A stretch of DNA of 64,000 bases from an uncultured Lachnospiraceae bacterium (GTDB taxonomy: Bacteria > Bacillota > Clostridia > Lachnospirales > Lachnospiraceae): contig CAJUDH010000003.1 in assembly GCA_910584845.1 (NCBI GenBank), positions 221,795 through 285,794 on the forward strand, in the 5' to 3' direction. The notes below the pieces were generated by a model. That model searched no databases. It was not told where the DNA came from and saw only the letters and a program-made list of their open reading frames with translations. The translations under genes and the position numbers were made by a program. Below are positions 34,108-41,575 of the stretch, one piece after another; positions within the stretch are counted from its first letter, which is position 1, and the number at the start of each line of letters is the position of its first letter.

Positions 34108-34995
34108 ATGGGAAAAAAAGGAAAATCAGGAAACGTGGTTTTACTGCGCCTGCTTATGGGTGTATTTGCCTGTATGTTCGTGGTAAGCGGTTTTATGTTA
34201 ATCCGCGATTATGTGCAGACCAGCCGGCAACAGGAAACATTTGACCAGCTAAACGGGCGTTTTTTACAGGCGCCTGAACCTGTGGAGACCGTTGCCGCCG
34301 GGGGCGCCCCTAAGGAAAAGGAGGAAACCGGGGGAGGGGCGGCGGCAGCGGATACGCCCCTTCCTTTAAAAGGGCGGATCCCGCCGCAACAGTGGAAAGG
34401 GTGGTGGGACGAGGCGGCCCGGCAACGCTTTGCCGTTTACCGTTCCATGAAAGAAGAAAATCCGGATATGGTTGGCTGGATCCGGATCGAAGGGACCAAT
34501 ATTGACTATCCGGTTATGCATACCCCGGATCAGGCGGATTTCTACCTTCATCATGACTTTTATAAAAAAAGCAGCAGTTACGGGACCCCTTACCTGTTGG
34601 AAAGCTGCCGGTACGAGGAACCTCGGACCAGCCTGCTAATCAGCGGGCATCATATGAAGAACGGCTCTATGTTTGCCGCCATACAAAATTATACGGAGGA
34701 AGCGTATTTCCAGGAACATCCGTACATCCAGTTTGATACCATGGATGTGGCGGGAAGCTACGAAATTGCGGCGGTCATTAAAGTGGACGCCTCAGGGGAC
34801 CAGTCCATATGGTATGAGCTGCTGTTCCCCCAAGAGGAAGGGGGCTTTCAACAGGCATGGGGCCGGGTGAAGCAAAAGCGGTTTTACGACACGGGGGTGG
34901 AGCTGGGGGAGGGAGACGAGCTTTTGGCCCTGGTTACATGTGAATATACACTAAAGGACGGGAGGCTGATGGTAATTGCCAAGAGGATCTTTTAG
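34108..34995 (+). CDS. srtB: Class B sortase
   Basis: 295 residues. One N-terminal membrane anchor (LMGVFACMFVVSGFML, about residues 14-30), a variable linker with Pro/Glu/Ala, then the sortase fold. IEGTNIDYPVMHTPDQADFY and DFYKKSSSYGTPYLLESC are SrtB-like. Catalytic His is in SGHHMKNGSMF (181 or 182), Cys278 in LVTCEYT, and an Arg in the final VIAKRIF. It would attach substrates to the cell wall, but no sorting-motif substrate gene is adjacent. SrtB is sometimes linked to iron scavenging or pili, which is not supported here. Confidence 0.92.
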   Translation: MGKKGKSGNVVLLRLLMGVFACMFVVSGFMLIRDYVQTSRQQETFDQLNGRFLQAPEPVETVAAGGAPKEKEETGGGAAAADTPLPLKGRIPPQQWKGWWDEAARQRFAVYRSMKEENPDMVGWIRIEGTNIDYPVMHTPDQADFYLHHDFYKKSSSYGTPYLLESCRYEEPRTSLLISGHHMKNGSMFAAIQNYTEEAYFQEHPYIQFDTMDVAGSYEIAAVIKVDASGDQSIWYELLFPQEEGGFQQAWGRVKQKRFYDTGVELGEGDELLALVTCEYTLKDGRLMVIAKRIF

Positions 34996-35061
34996 TTAAG
35001 GGAGGCATTGCCAGCCCCGCAGCCCAAAAGGATAAAAAGGTACGACAAGAGGAGTAAAGGT

Positions 35062-35781
35062 ATGGATGCAGGCATAAACCCAAACAGTGAATTAGACCAG
35101 TCAGTAGTAAGCGTGCCAAACCTGGTAAAGGTCCCCCGCGATTTGCTAAGCCAGGCCAGGGAATTTCAGGAAGCCATCGTGATTTACAATTGCGCCATCC
35201 GGGCGGTGAAAACCAAGCTGGAAGTGCTAAACGACGAATTGTCCGTGCGCAATCAGAGGAACCCCATTGAAATGATCAAATCCCGGGTGAAAAAACCGGT
35301 CAGCATCGTGGAAAAATTGAGGCGGAGGAACCTGCCGGTTACGGTGGAATCTATGGTAAGCCATCTGGACGACGTGGCGGGGATCCGGGTAATCTGTTCT
35401 TTTTTGGATGATATTTACGCGGTGGCCAACATGCTGGTGAACCAGGATGACGTAACCGTTATCGTCATCAAGGACTATATTAAACATCCAAAGGAAAACG
35501 GTTACCGCAGTTACCACTTGATTATCGAGATCCCTGTGTATTTGTCCGACCGGAAGGAAAACGTGCGGGTGGAAGTACAGATCCGCACAATTGCCATGGA
35601 TTTTTGGGCCAGTTTGGACCATCAGCTGAAATACAAGAAAAATATCGGCGACGCTGCCCGGGAAATCGGTGACGAGCTGCGCCAATGTGCAGAGGTGATT
35701 GCCGAGACGGACCAATGGCTACAGGAGATCCGCAAGAGCATAGAGGCCAGGGAGAGGATGCATTCGCAAACCATGGCGTAA
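35062..35781 (+). CDS. relQ: Small alarmone synthetase (RelQ/YjbM-type)
   Basis: 239 residues from the ATG at 35062 with GAGGAG 7 bases upstream; a TTG at 35008 is less likely because its ribosome binding site is too close. The whole protein is a RelA/SpoT nucleotidyltransferase domain: RVKKPVSIVEKLRR, HLDDVAGIRVICSFLDDIY, KENGYRSYHLIIEIPV, VEVQIRTIAMDFWASLDHQL. No HD hydrolase or regulatory domain is present. It makes (p)ppGpp from GTP/GDP and ATP. 67 bases after the sortase gene. (p)ppGpp production would also affect CodY via the GTP pool. Confidence 0.92.
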   Translation: MDAGINPNSELDQSVVSVPNLVKVPRDLLSQAREFQEAIVIYNCAIRAVKTKLEVLNDELSVRNQRNPIEMIKSRVKKPVSIVEKLRRRNLPVTVESMVSHLDDVAGIRVICSFLDDIYAVANMLVNQDDVTVIVIKDYIKHPKENGYRSYHLIIEIPVYLSDRKENVRVEVQIRTIAMDFWASLDHQLKYKKNIGDAAREIGDELRQCAEVIAETDQWLQEIRKSIEARERMHSQTMA

Positions 35782-35799
35782 AGGCAGTACCGGGAGGGG

Positions 35800-36576
35800 T
35801 TATAGCAGGTAGTAAGACAGGGTTTCCGTGGTTTGGAACCCTGTTTTCTTATATAGGGCGAGGGCAGCCTGGTTTTGCCCGGAAACTTGTAGGATGGCCC
35901 GGCAAACCCCTGCTTTTTGGACGTGGCATAAAAGCTGGCAGGCCAAGGAAAAGCCCAGGCCTTGCCTGCGCATGCCAGGGTGGACCTCTAGGTGGTGGAG
36001 GCAAAGGCAGCCCGGGGCGGCCGGTGAGGTTTGGCAGGAGCCTACAGGGGGGCTGCCGGGCAAGGGGAGGTGGATGGTCCACAAGGCGTTAGGGGATAGG
36101 GGGTATTTTGGCGCCTTTAAAACGGCCGTTTGTTTTTGAGGGGAAAATGCTATGGGGAGGCCTGCGGCAAAATCCAGTTCCATAAGGTGTTCCCGGAATT
36201 GAAATTCCGCTTGCAGGGCTTCTAGCGTGGCCATGGTATCGGCACAATGGTTTGAGGCCGGAAATAATAAATCGTCTTCCTCACAAGATTCCAGCGCCTT
36301 ATCCAGCAATTGGGAAAAATACCCTTTTCTCCGGAAATCCGGGTGGGTGAAAGCAATGCATTCTGCCAGATGGTTTTCCCAATAATTTAGCGAAAGGGCG
36401 CTCATCAGCCGCCCCTGTCCGTCTGACATCCAATAATAGGAAACAGGGCCGTCTTCCGGATCTAGGGGGAAGGAGAGGGAGATGTGGTCCCGTTTTTGGC
36501 AGCAGGCAGCCAGAGACCGGATTTTACCCTTTTGTACTTCGGTTAGTTTTGTCAGATATTGGACTTGTGGCAGCAT
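35800..36576 (-). CDS. GNAT-family acetyltransferase with two GNAT-like halves
   Basis: 258 residues. The first half has SALSLNYWENHLAECIAFTH and PDFRRKGYFSQLLDKAL, with an RRKGY-type acetyl-CoA binding segment. The second half has LHHLEVHPGMRRQGLGFSLA and LQVSGQNQAALALYKKTGF, again with R-R-x-G-x-G. So two GNAT folds are fused, and the second is the better conserved. Acceptor unknown. Convergent with relQ. Confidence 0.85.
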   Translation of the reverse strand: MLPQVQYLTKLTEVQKGKIRSLAACCQKRDHISLSFPLDPEDGPVSYYWMSDGQGRLMSALSLNYWENHLAECIAFTHPDFRRKGYFSQLLDKALESCEEDDLLFPASNHCADTMATLEALQAEFQFREHLMELDFAAGLPIAFSPQKQTAVLKAPKYPLSPNALWTIHLPLPGSPPVGSCQTSPAAPGCLCLHHLEVHPGMRRQGLGFSLACQLLCHVQKAGVCRAILQVSGQNQAALALYKKTGFQTTETLSYYLL

Positions 36577-36902
36577 ATAGGTTCAAACTTCCTTTCATTC
36601 ATGGCCGGGCTTTTCAACCGGGGCGCCCGGGGTTCATCATGGAGCCGTATTTTGTTTTCCGGTACCAGTATATAAGAAAATCGCGAAAAACGCAAGCAGG
36701 CCAAGTACCGGGCCGGGGATGGCACGAGCCGCAGCCGGTTGCCCGCCCCAGGCGCCTGCCGGCCAAGAAATTTGCTTGAAACGCTTTCCATGATATGCTA
36801 AAATGAGAGAAACCCTATGTTTGCCCCGCCGGGGCGCCGGGCGGCCTGTTTGCCGCAGGCAAAGGGGAACACTGGCCTACAAGGCCTGCAAGGAGGATAT
36901 TC
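36577..36902. promoter_or_regulatory. Intergenic region with the pyr promoter
   Basis: 326 bases between a minus and a plus gene. The pyr promoter is at 36776-36804. The leader (about 36810-36900) is GC-rich and can pair GTTTGCC with GGCAAA, but shows no clear terminator and no PyrR-type anti-antiterminator. The first 180 bases show nothing clear. Confidence 0.5.
36776..36804 (+). promoter_or_regulatory. Promoter of the pyr operon
   Basis: TTGAAA (36776-36781), 17-base spacer ending in TGC, TAAAAT (36799-36804), an extended -10. Confidence 0.72.
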
Positions 36903-37820
36903 ATGATTCAACGGCTGATTCAGAAAATACAGGAGACGAAAGCCCCCATCTGTGTCGGGCTGGACCCCATGTTAGGATATATTCCTGACCATATTTTACA
37001 TGCTTCTTTTAAAGAATTCGGAGAGACCATGGAAGGGGCCGCCCATGCCATTTGGAATTTCAACAAAGAGATTGTGGATCAGGTGTGGGACCTGATCCCG
37101 TCGGTAAAGCCCCAAATCGCCATGTATGAGCAGTTCGGGGTGGAAGGGCTGAAAGTTTATGAGAAGACCGTCCGTTATTGCCAGGAGAAGGGGCTGCTGG
37201 TGATTGGCGACGCCAAACGGGGGGATATTGGCTCTACTTCTGCCGCTTATGCCACGGCCCATCTGGGGAAAGTAAAAGTGGGCGGCGCTCTGTGCAGCGC
37301 TTTTCATACGGATTTTATGACCGTGAACCCTTACTTTGGCACCGACGGCGTGAAACCTTTTGTGGACGTATGCAAAGAGGAGGACAAGGGCCTCTTTGTA
37401 CTGGTAAAGACTTCCAACCCCTCCAGCGGCGAGTTCCAGGATAAAAAGGTGGACGGCAGGCCTTTGTATGAGCTGGTGGCGGACAAGGTAGTAGAATGGG
37501 GAGAGGGGTGCATGGACGGGGAATACAGCAATGTAGGGGCCGTAGTGGGGGCCACTTACCCGGAGATGAGCGCGGTTTTAAGGAAACAGATGCCCCACAC
37601 CTATTTCCTGGTACCCGGATACGGGGCCCAAGGGGGGACGGCCAAAGACCTGCGGCCATGCTTTAACCAGGACGGCCTAGGGGCTATCGTCAATTCATCC
37701 CGGGGGATTATCGCCGCCTATAAACAGGAAAAATATGCAAAATTCGGGCCGGCGCATTTTGCCGAGGCGTCGCGGCAGGCAGTATTGGACATGGCGGCAG
37801 ACATTGGCAGCGTGCTGTAA
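36903..37820 (+). CDS. pyrF: Orotidine 5'-phosphate decarboxylase (type 2)
   Basis: 305 residues, the length of the longer OMP decarboxylase subgroup. Active-site segment LLVIGDAKRGDIGSTSAAY has the Lys-Asp pair. CVGLDPMLGYIP is the start motif, and VPGYGAQGGTAKDL and IVNSSRGIIAAY near the end are phosphate-binding. Last step of UMP synthesis. AAGGAGG precedes the ATG. It leads pyrF-pyrK-pyrD-pyrE. Confidence 0.96.
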   Translation: MIQRLIQKIQETKAPICVGLDPMLGYIPDHILHASFKEFGETMEGAAHAIWNFNKEIVDQVWDLIPSVKPQIAMYEQFGVEGLKVYEKTVRYCQEKGLLVIGDAKRGDIGSTSAAYATAHLGKVKVGGALCSAFHTDFMTVNPYFGTDGVKPFVDVCKEEDKGLFVLVKTSNPSSGEFQDKKVDGRPLYELVADKVVEWGEGCMDGEYSNVGAVVGATYPEMSAVLRKQMPHTYFLVPGYGAQGGTAKDLRPCFNQDGLGAIVNSSRGIIAAYKQEKYAKFGPAHFAEASRQAVLDMAADIGSVL

Positions 37821-37854
37821 TTTGGCCGGCAGGCGTTTCATGGCAGGAGGTTAT

Positions 37855-38652
37855 ATGGAAAACACAAAGACAGAAAAGGCCGGAAAGAAAAAGCTGACGG
37901 CCCGGGTGATTTTGCAGGAGGCGTTGGCAACGGATGTGTTCAGCATGTGGATAGAGGCTAAGGAGGTAGCCCGGACGGCAAAGCCGGGGCAGTTCCTTTC
38001 CTTATACACCAAGGATGCCAGCCGCCTCCTTCCCCGCCCGATCAGTATCTGTGAGGCGGATCCGGATTTGGGGCGGCTAAGGGTCGTATACCGGGTAGCG
38101 GGGGCCGGCACAGAAGAATTTTCCCATTGCCGGGCAGGGGATGCCATTACCGTAATGGGGCCTTTGGGAAACGGGTTCCCTTTTAAAAGGGCAGAGGGGA
38201 AACGGGCCCTTTTGGTTGGCGGGGGCATCGGCATCCCGCCCATGCTGGGGCTGGCCAAGGCAAGGGAAGGCGAGAACCTGGTGGTTCTGGGTTTCCGGGA
38301 TCAACTGTTTTTACATTCGGAGTTCCAACCTTACGGGAAGGTTTATGTGGCTACCGAGGACGGGAGTGCCGGAACCCGGGGGAACGTTTTGGACCTTATG
38401 GAGGGCGCCGGCCTTACGGCAGACGTCATTTATGCCTGCGGGCCAACCCCTATGCTGCGGGCCGTAAAAGCCTATGCGGCAAGGCACGGTATGGAATGCT
38501 GGCTGTCCCTGGAGGAAAAGATGGCCTGCGGAATCGGGGCCTGCTTGGCCTGCGTCTGTAATTCCCGGGAGGTTGACAGCCATTCTAACGTGCATAATAA
38601 GCGGATTTGTAAGGACGGGCCGGTATTTTTGGCACAGGAGGTAGAACTGTGA
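37855..38652 (+). CDS. pyrK: Dihydroorotate dehydrogenase electron transfer subunit
   Basis: 265 residues from the ATG at 37855 (AGGAGG directly upstream). FAD-binding RPISICEAD, the NAD-binding LLVGGGIGIPPMLGLAK and YACGPTPMLRAVKAY, and the 2Fe-2S loop MACGIGACLACVC with its cysteines. It passes electrons from PyrD to NAD. Its stop codon overlaps the pyrD start (TGATG). Confidence 0.94.
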   Translation: MENTKTEKAGKKKLTARVILQEALATDVFSMWIEAKEVARTAKPGQFLSLYTKDASRLLPRPISICEADPDLGRLRVVYRVAGAGTEEFSHCRAGDAITVMGPLGNGFPFKRAEGKRALLVGGGIGIPPMLGLAKAREGENLVVLGFRDQLFLHSEFQPYGKVYVATEDGSAGTRGNVLDLMEGAGLTADVIYACGPTPMLRAVKAYAARHGMECWLSLEEKMACGIGACLACVCNSREVDSHSNVHNKRICKDGPVFLAQEVEL

Positions 38653-39554
38653 TGAATATGAAAATCAATTTGGCCGGCGTGGAATTGAAAAATCCGGTGA
38701 TGACTGCCTCGGGGACTTTCGGGAGCGGGGAGGAGTATGGGGAATGGGTGGATTTAAACCGTTTAGGGGCGGTGGTGACCAAAGGCGTGGCCAATGTCCC
38801 GTGGCCCGGCAACCCTACCCCACGGATAGCGGAAGTTTACGGCGGCATGCTCAACGCCATTGGCCTGCAAAATCCGGGAATTGATTTGTTTGCCCGCCGG
38901 GACATCCCTTTTTTAAAGCAGTATAGCGCAAAGGTTGTTGTCAATGTATGCGGAAAAACCGTTGAGGACTATCTGGAAGTGGTAGAACGCCTTGCCCACG
39001 AGCCGGTGGATTTGCTGGAAATCAATATATCCTGCCCCAATGTAAAAGAAGGGGGGATTGCTTTTGGCCAGAACCCGAAGGCCGTGGAGGACATTACCCG
39101 CCAGGTGAAGGGCCATGCGAAACAGCCGGTTATTATGAAGTTAAGCCCCAATGTGACAGACATAGCCCTTATGGCCAAGGCGGCGGAGGCGGGAGGGGCG
39201 GATGCCCTCTCCCTGATTAACACGTTGACCGGTATGAAAATTGATATTAACCGCCGCACGTTCGCCTTGGCCAACAAGACAGGCGGCATGTCAGGGCCGG
39301 CGGTAAAGCCCGTCGCCTTGCGGATGGTGTACCAGGCCGTCCAGGCGGTTTCTATCCCAGTTATCGGCATGGGGGGCATTGCCACCGCCGAGGACGCCCT
39401 GGAGTTCCTTATGGCCGGCGCCACCGCCGTCTCGGTGGGCACCGCCAATTTCTTTAACCCTTATGCTACGGTGGAAATACTGGAGGGGATCGAAAGCTAT
39501 ATGCAAAAGAACCATGTGGAGGACATCCGTGAGATTATCGGATGCGTAAAATAG
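38652..39554 (+). CDS. pyrD: Dihydroorotate dehydrogenase, class 1B catalytic subunit
   Basis: 300 residues from the ATG at 38652. FMN barrel with VMTASGTFGSGEEYG at the start, active-site Cys in LLEINISCPNVKEGG, and KLSPNVTDIA, SLINTLTGMKIDI and VIGMGGIATAEDALEF at the phosphate end. Class 1B because of the Cys base and the adjacent pyrK. Confidence 0.96.
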   Translation: MNMKINLAGVELKNPVMTASGTFGSGEEYGEWVDLNRLGAVVTKGVANVPWPGNPTPRIAEVYGGMLNAIGLQNPGIDLFARRDIPFLKQYSAKVVVNVCGKTVEDYLEVVERLAHEPVDLLEINISCPNVKEGGIAFGQNPKAVEDITRQVKGHAKQPVIMKLSPNVTDIALMAKAAEAGGADALSLINTLTGMKIDINRRTFALANKTGGMSGPAVKPVALRMVYQAVQAVSIPVIGMGGIATAEDALEFLMAGATAVSVGTANFFNPYATVEILEGIESYMQKNHVEDIREIIGCVK

Positions 39555-39630
39555 GGATGAAAAACCAGCCACAAAAGCAGAGGTAAAGGGGTCCCCAGCA
39601 CACATCACATAAATAAGGAGGCCAGGAGCC

Positions 39631-40302
39631 ATGGAAGATTACAAAAAAGAGTTTATCGAGTTTATGATTGACAGCGAGGTTTTAAAGTTTGGCGATTTTG
39701 TCACGAAAAGCGGCCGTAACACCCCGTTTTTTGTCAATACCGGTTTTTACCGCACGGGCACCCAGCTGCGCCGACTGGGGGAGTACTATGCAAAGGCAAT
39801 CCATGACGCTTTTGGCCTGGACTTTGACATTTTGTTTGGGCCGGCTTACAAAGGCATTCCCCTGACCGTGGCAACGGCCATGGCTATCAGCGAATTTTAC
39901 GATGCAGATATCCGGTACTGTTCCAACCGGAAGGAGGCCAAAGACCATGGCGACAAAGGGATCCTTTTAGGGAGCCCGATCCGGGACGGGGATAAAGTGG
40001 TAATCATTGAAGACGTAACCACTGCCGGTACGTCTATAGAGGAGACGTTGCCTATTATCCGGGCCCAGGGCAAGGTAGACGTGCTGGGGCTGGTGGTGTC
40101 GGTTGACCGCATGGAGCGGGGGAGCGGGGTTAAATCCGCGTTGCAGGACATTGAGGAAAAATATGGTTTTCACACTACGTCCATCGTCACAATGGCGGAT
40201 GTGGTGGAACATCTGTATAACCGCCCTTACCGCGGGAAAATAATCATTGACGGCAGGCAGAAAGAAGCCATTGACGCATATTATAAACAGTATGGCGTAT
40301 AG
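39631..40302 (+). CDS. pyrE: Orotate phosphoribosyltransferase
   Basis: 223 residues. PRPP-binding motif VVIIEDVTTAGTSIEE (about residues 122-137), LFGPAYKGIPL as the PPi loop, and EAKDHGDKG as the flexible loop. It transfers the phosphoribosyl group to orotate. The ATG at 39631 follows AAGGAGG. Last recognisable gene of the pyr group; the next gene starts 17 bases later. Confidence 0.96.
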   Translation: MEDYKKEFIEFMIDSEVLKFGDFVTKSGRNTPFFVNTGFYRTGTQLRRLGEYYAKAIHDAFGLDFDILFGPAYKGIPLTVATAMAISEFYDADIRYCSNRKEAKDHGDKGILLGSPIRDGDKVVIIEDVTTAGTSIEETLPIIRAQGKVDVLGLVVSVDRMERGSGVKSALQDIEEKYGFHTTSIVTMADVVEHLYNRPYRGKIIIDGRQKEAIDAYYKQYGV

Positions 40303-40318
40303 TAAGGAGAAAGAACCT

Positions 40319-40468
40319 ATGGAAAAAATGTATAAGACCATGAGGAATGCGGGCGCATACAGCATTGCCGCAGGCATCGTCATTTTGGCGACGGGCGTTG
40401 CGGTGGGGACTTTGTCCATTATATGCGGAAGCGTTTTGTTGAAACGTAAATCGGAAATCCTCTTTTAA
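40319..40468 (+). CDS. Small hydrophobic membrane protein (49 residues)
   Basis: 49 residues from the ATG at 40319, with TAAGGAGAAAGAACCT upstream, a strong ribosome binding site that supports translation. Two hydrophobic segments: AYSIAAGIVILATGVAVGT and LSIICGSVLLKRK, the second ending in basic residues. It resembles small proteins common in Lachnospiraceae. Function unknown. The strong site and close spacing to pyrE argue for a real gene. Confidence 0.6.
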   Translation: MEKMYKTMRNAGAYSIAAGIVILATGVAVGTLSIICGSVLLKRKSEILF

Positions 40469-40618
40469 ACCGTGGCAACGGTCCGGATTTTAGGGCCGTC
40501 AGAAACGGCGTACAGCACGAAAAATAAAGGCAGAGGGCGGTTCTCGCCGGTGGCGGGTGGCTGCTTTCTGTTTTTGGTTTGGATGGTTACGTTTCCGTAT
40601 AGATCGCGAGGAAAGGTT

Positions 40619-41095
40619 ATGATAAAAAACAAGACCAAGAATCAAAAGTTTGGGTGGGCGCTTTTCACGGCATACCTGGCCCTTTTGGTCTATTTTATGT
40701 TTTTTGCCGAGTCATTTGGGAGGGATCCGGCGCAGCATCATGGATATGCGTATAATTTAGAACTGTTTAAGGAAATCAAGAGGTTTTACCGGTACCGGCA
40801 TCAGTTGGGGATGGAGGCTTTTTTTCTGAATGTAGTGGGCAATGTGGCGGCTTTCATGCCTTGTGGTTTTTTCCTCCCCATTGTTATTAAAAAAGGGGAA
40901 AAATGGTACAATGCCATATTGCTTTCTTTTGGGATGAGTTTATGTATTGAGACGGTTCAGCTTGTGCTCCAGGTGGGGAGTTTTGACGTAGACGATTTGT
41001 TTTTGAATACTTTGGGCGGGGCCATGGGGTATTTGGCTTACCTTATGGTCCAGTCCGTGCGGATAAGGAGGCGGCATGGCAAGGAAAAAATTTAA
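40619..41095 (+). CDS. VanZ-family membrane protein
   Basis: 158 residues from the ATG at 40619 behind GAGGAAAGG. Four hydrophobic stretches: FGWALFTAYLALLVYFMFF, FFLNVVGNVAAFMPCGFFL, ILLSFGMSLCIETVQLVL and LFLNTLGGAMGYLAYLMV. NVVGNVAAFMPCGF, CIETVQLVLQVGSFDVDD and LFLNTLGGAMGY are the VanZ signature. VanZ confers low-level teicoplanin resistance in the vanA cluster; most chromosomal relatives have no known function. Confidence 0.88.
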   Translation: MIKNKTKNQKFGWALFTAYLALLVYFMFFAESFGRDPAQHHGYAYNLELFKEIKRFYRYRHQLGMEAFFLNVVGNVAAFMPCGFFLPIVIKKGEKWYNAILLSFGMSLCIETVQLVLQVGSFDVDDLFLNTLGGAMGYLAYLMVQSVRIRRRHGKEKI

Positions 41096-41399
41096 GATTT
41101 CCTATATCAGGAAGCCTTTTGCAAAAAGGAGCCTGGTCAGCCTGCCATTGGCCCTTTTGTCCCTGGCGCTATGTGTGGTCAGCCTGGCCTTGAGCGTCCG
41201 CCTTAAGGGGGAAGGGGGGCTTGACGTGGCGGCGTGGGGGGTGAGCAGCCTTCTATTTGCCGTGGTGGGGCTGGGATATGGGGGGCTGTCCCTGTTTGAA
41301 AAAGAAAAAAATTACCTGTTTGCTAAAATCGGCATGGGCATTACCGGAGGGCTGATCCTCTTTTGGACATGCATGATTATTGTGGGGGTTATGGTTTAG
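41076..41399 (+). CDS. Small membrane protein of a DUF6142-like type
   Basis: 107 residues, overlapping the end of the VanZ gene by 20 bases, with AAGGAGGC upstream. Basic N-terminus (FKISYIRKPFAKRS), then three hydrophobic segments: LVSLPLALLSLALCVVSLAL, VSSLLFAVVGLGYGGLSLF and MGITGGLILFWTCMIIVGV. It looks like the small DUF6142 proteins of Lachnospiraceae, but I am not certain of the family. Function unknown. Confidence 0.65.
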   Translation: MARKKFKISYIRKPFAKRSLVSLPLALLSLALCVVSLALSVRLKGEGGLDVAAWGVSSLLFAVVGLGYGGLSLFEKEKNYLFAKIGMGITGGLILFWTCMIIVGVMV

Positions 41400-41575
41400 C
41401 ATACGGCCATGGCCCGGTTCAGGCAAACTTCCTTGCCGGTCCCCGTCTGCTGTGCCGGATGCCTGGCCGTAGCCGCCGCTACGCAGCCGGCAATCCGATT
41501 TGCCGGCGGGCGTGTACGGATAAGGGGAGGATGCGTCAGAAAATAGAAGCTGTAAGGGAAAGGAATGGCGAACAT

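Noticed and set aside
36805..36902. PyrR-type attenuator in the pyr leader
   Set aside because: The leader is GC-rich and has pairing GTTTGCC/GGCAAA, but no terminator with T-run and no anti-antiterminator consensus was found.
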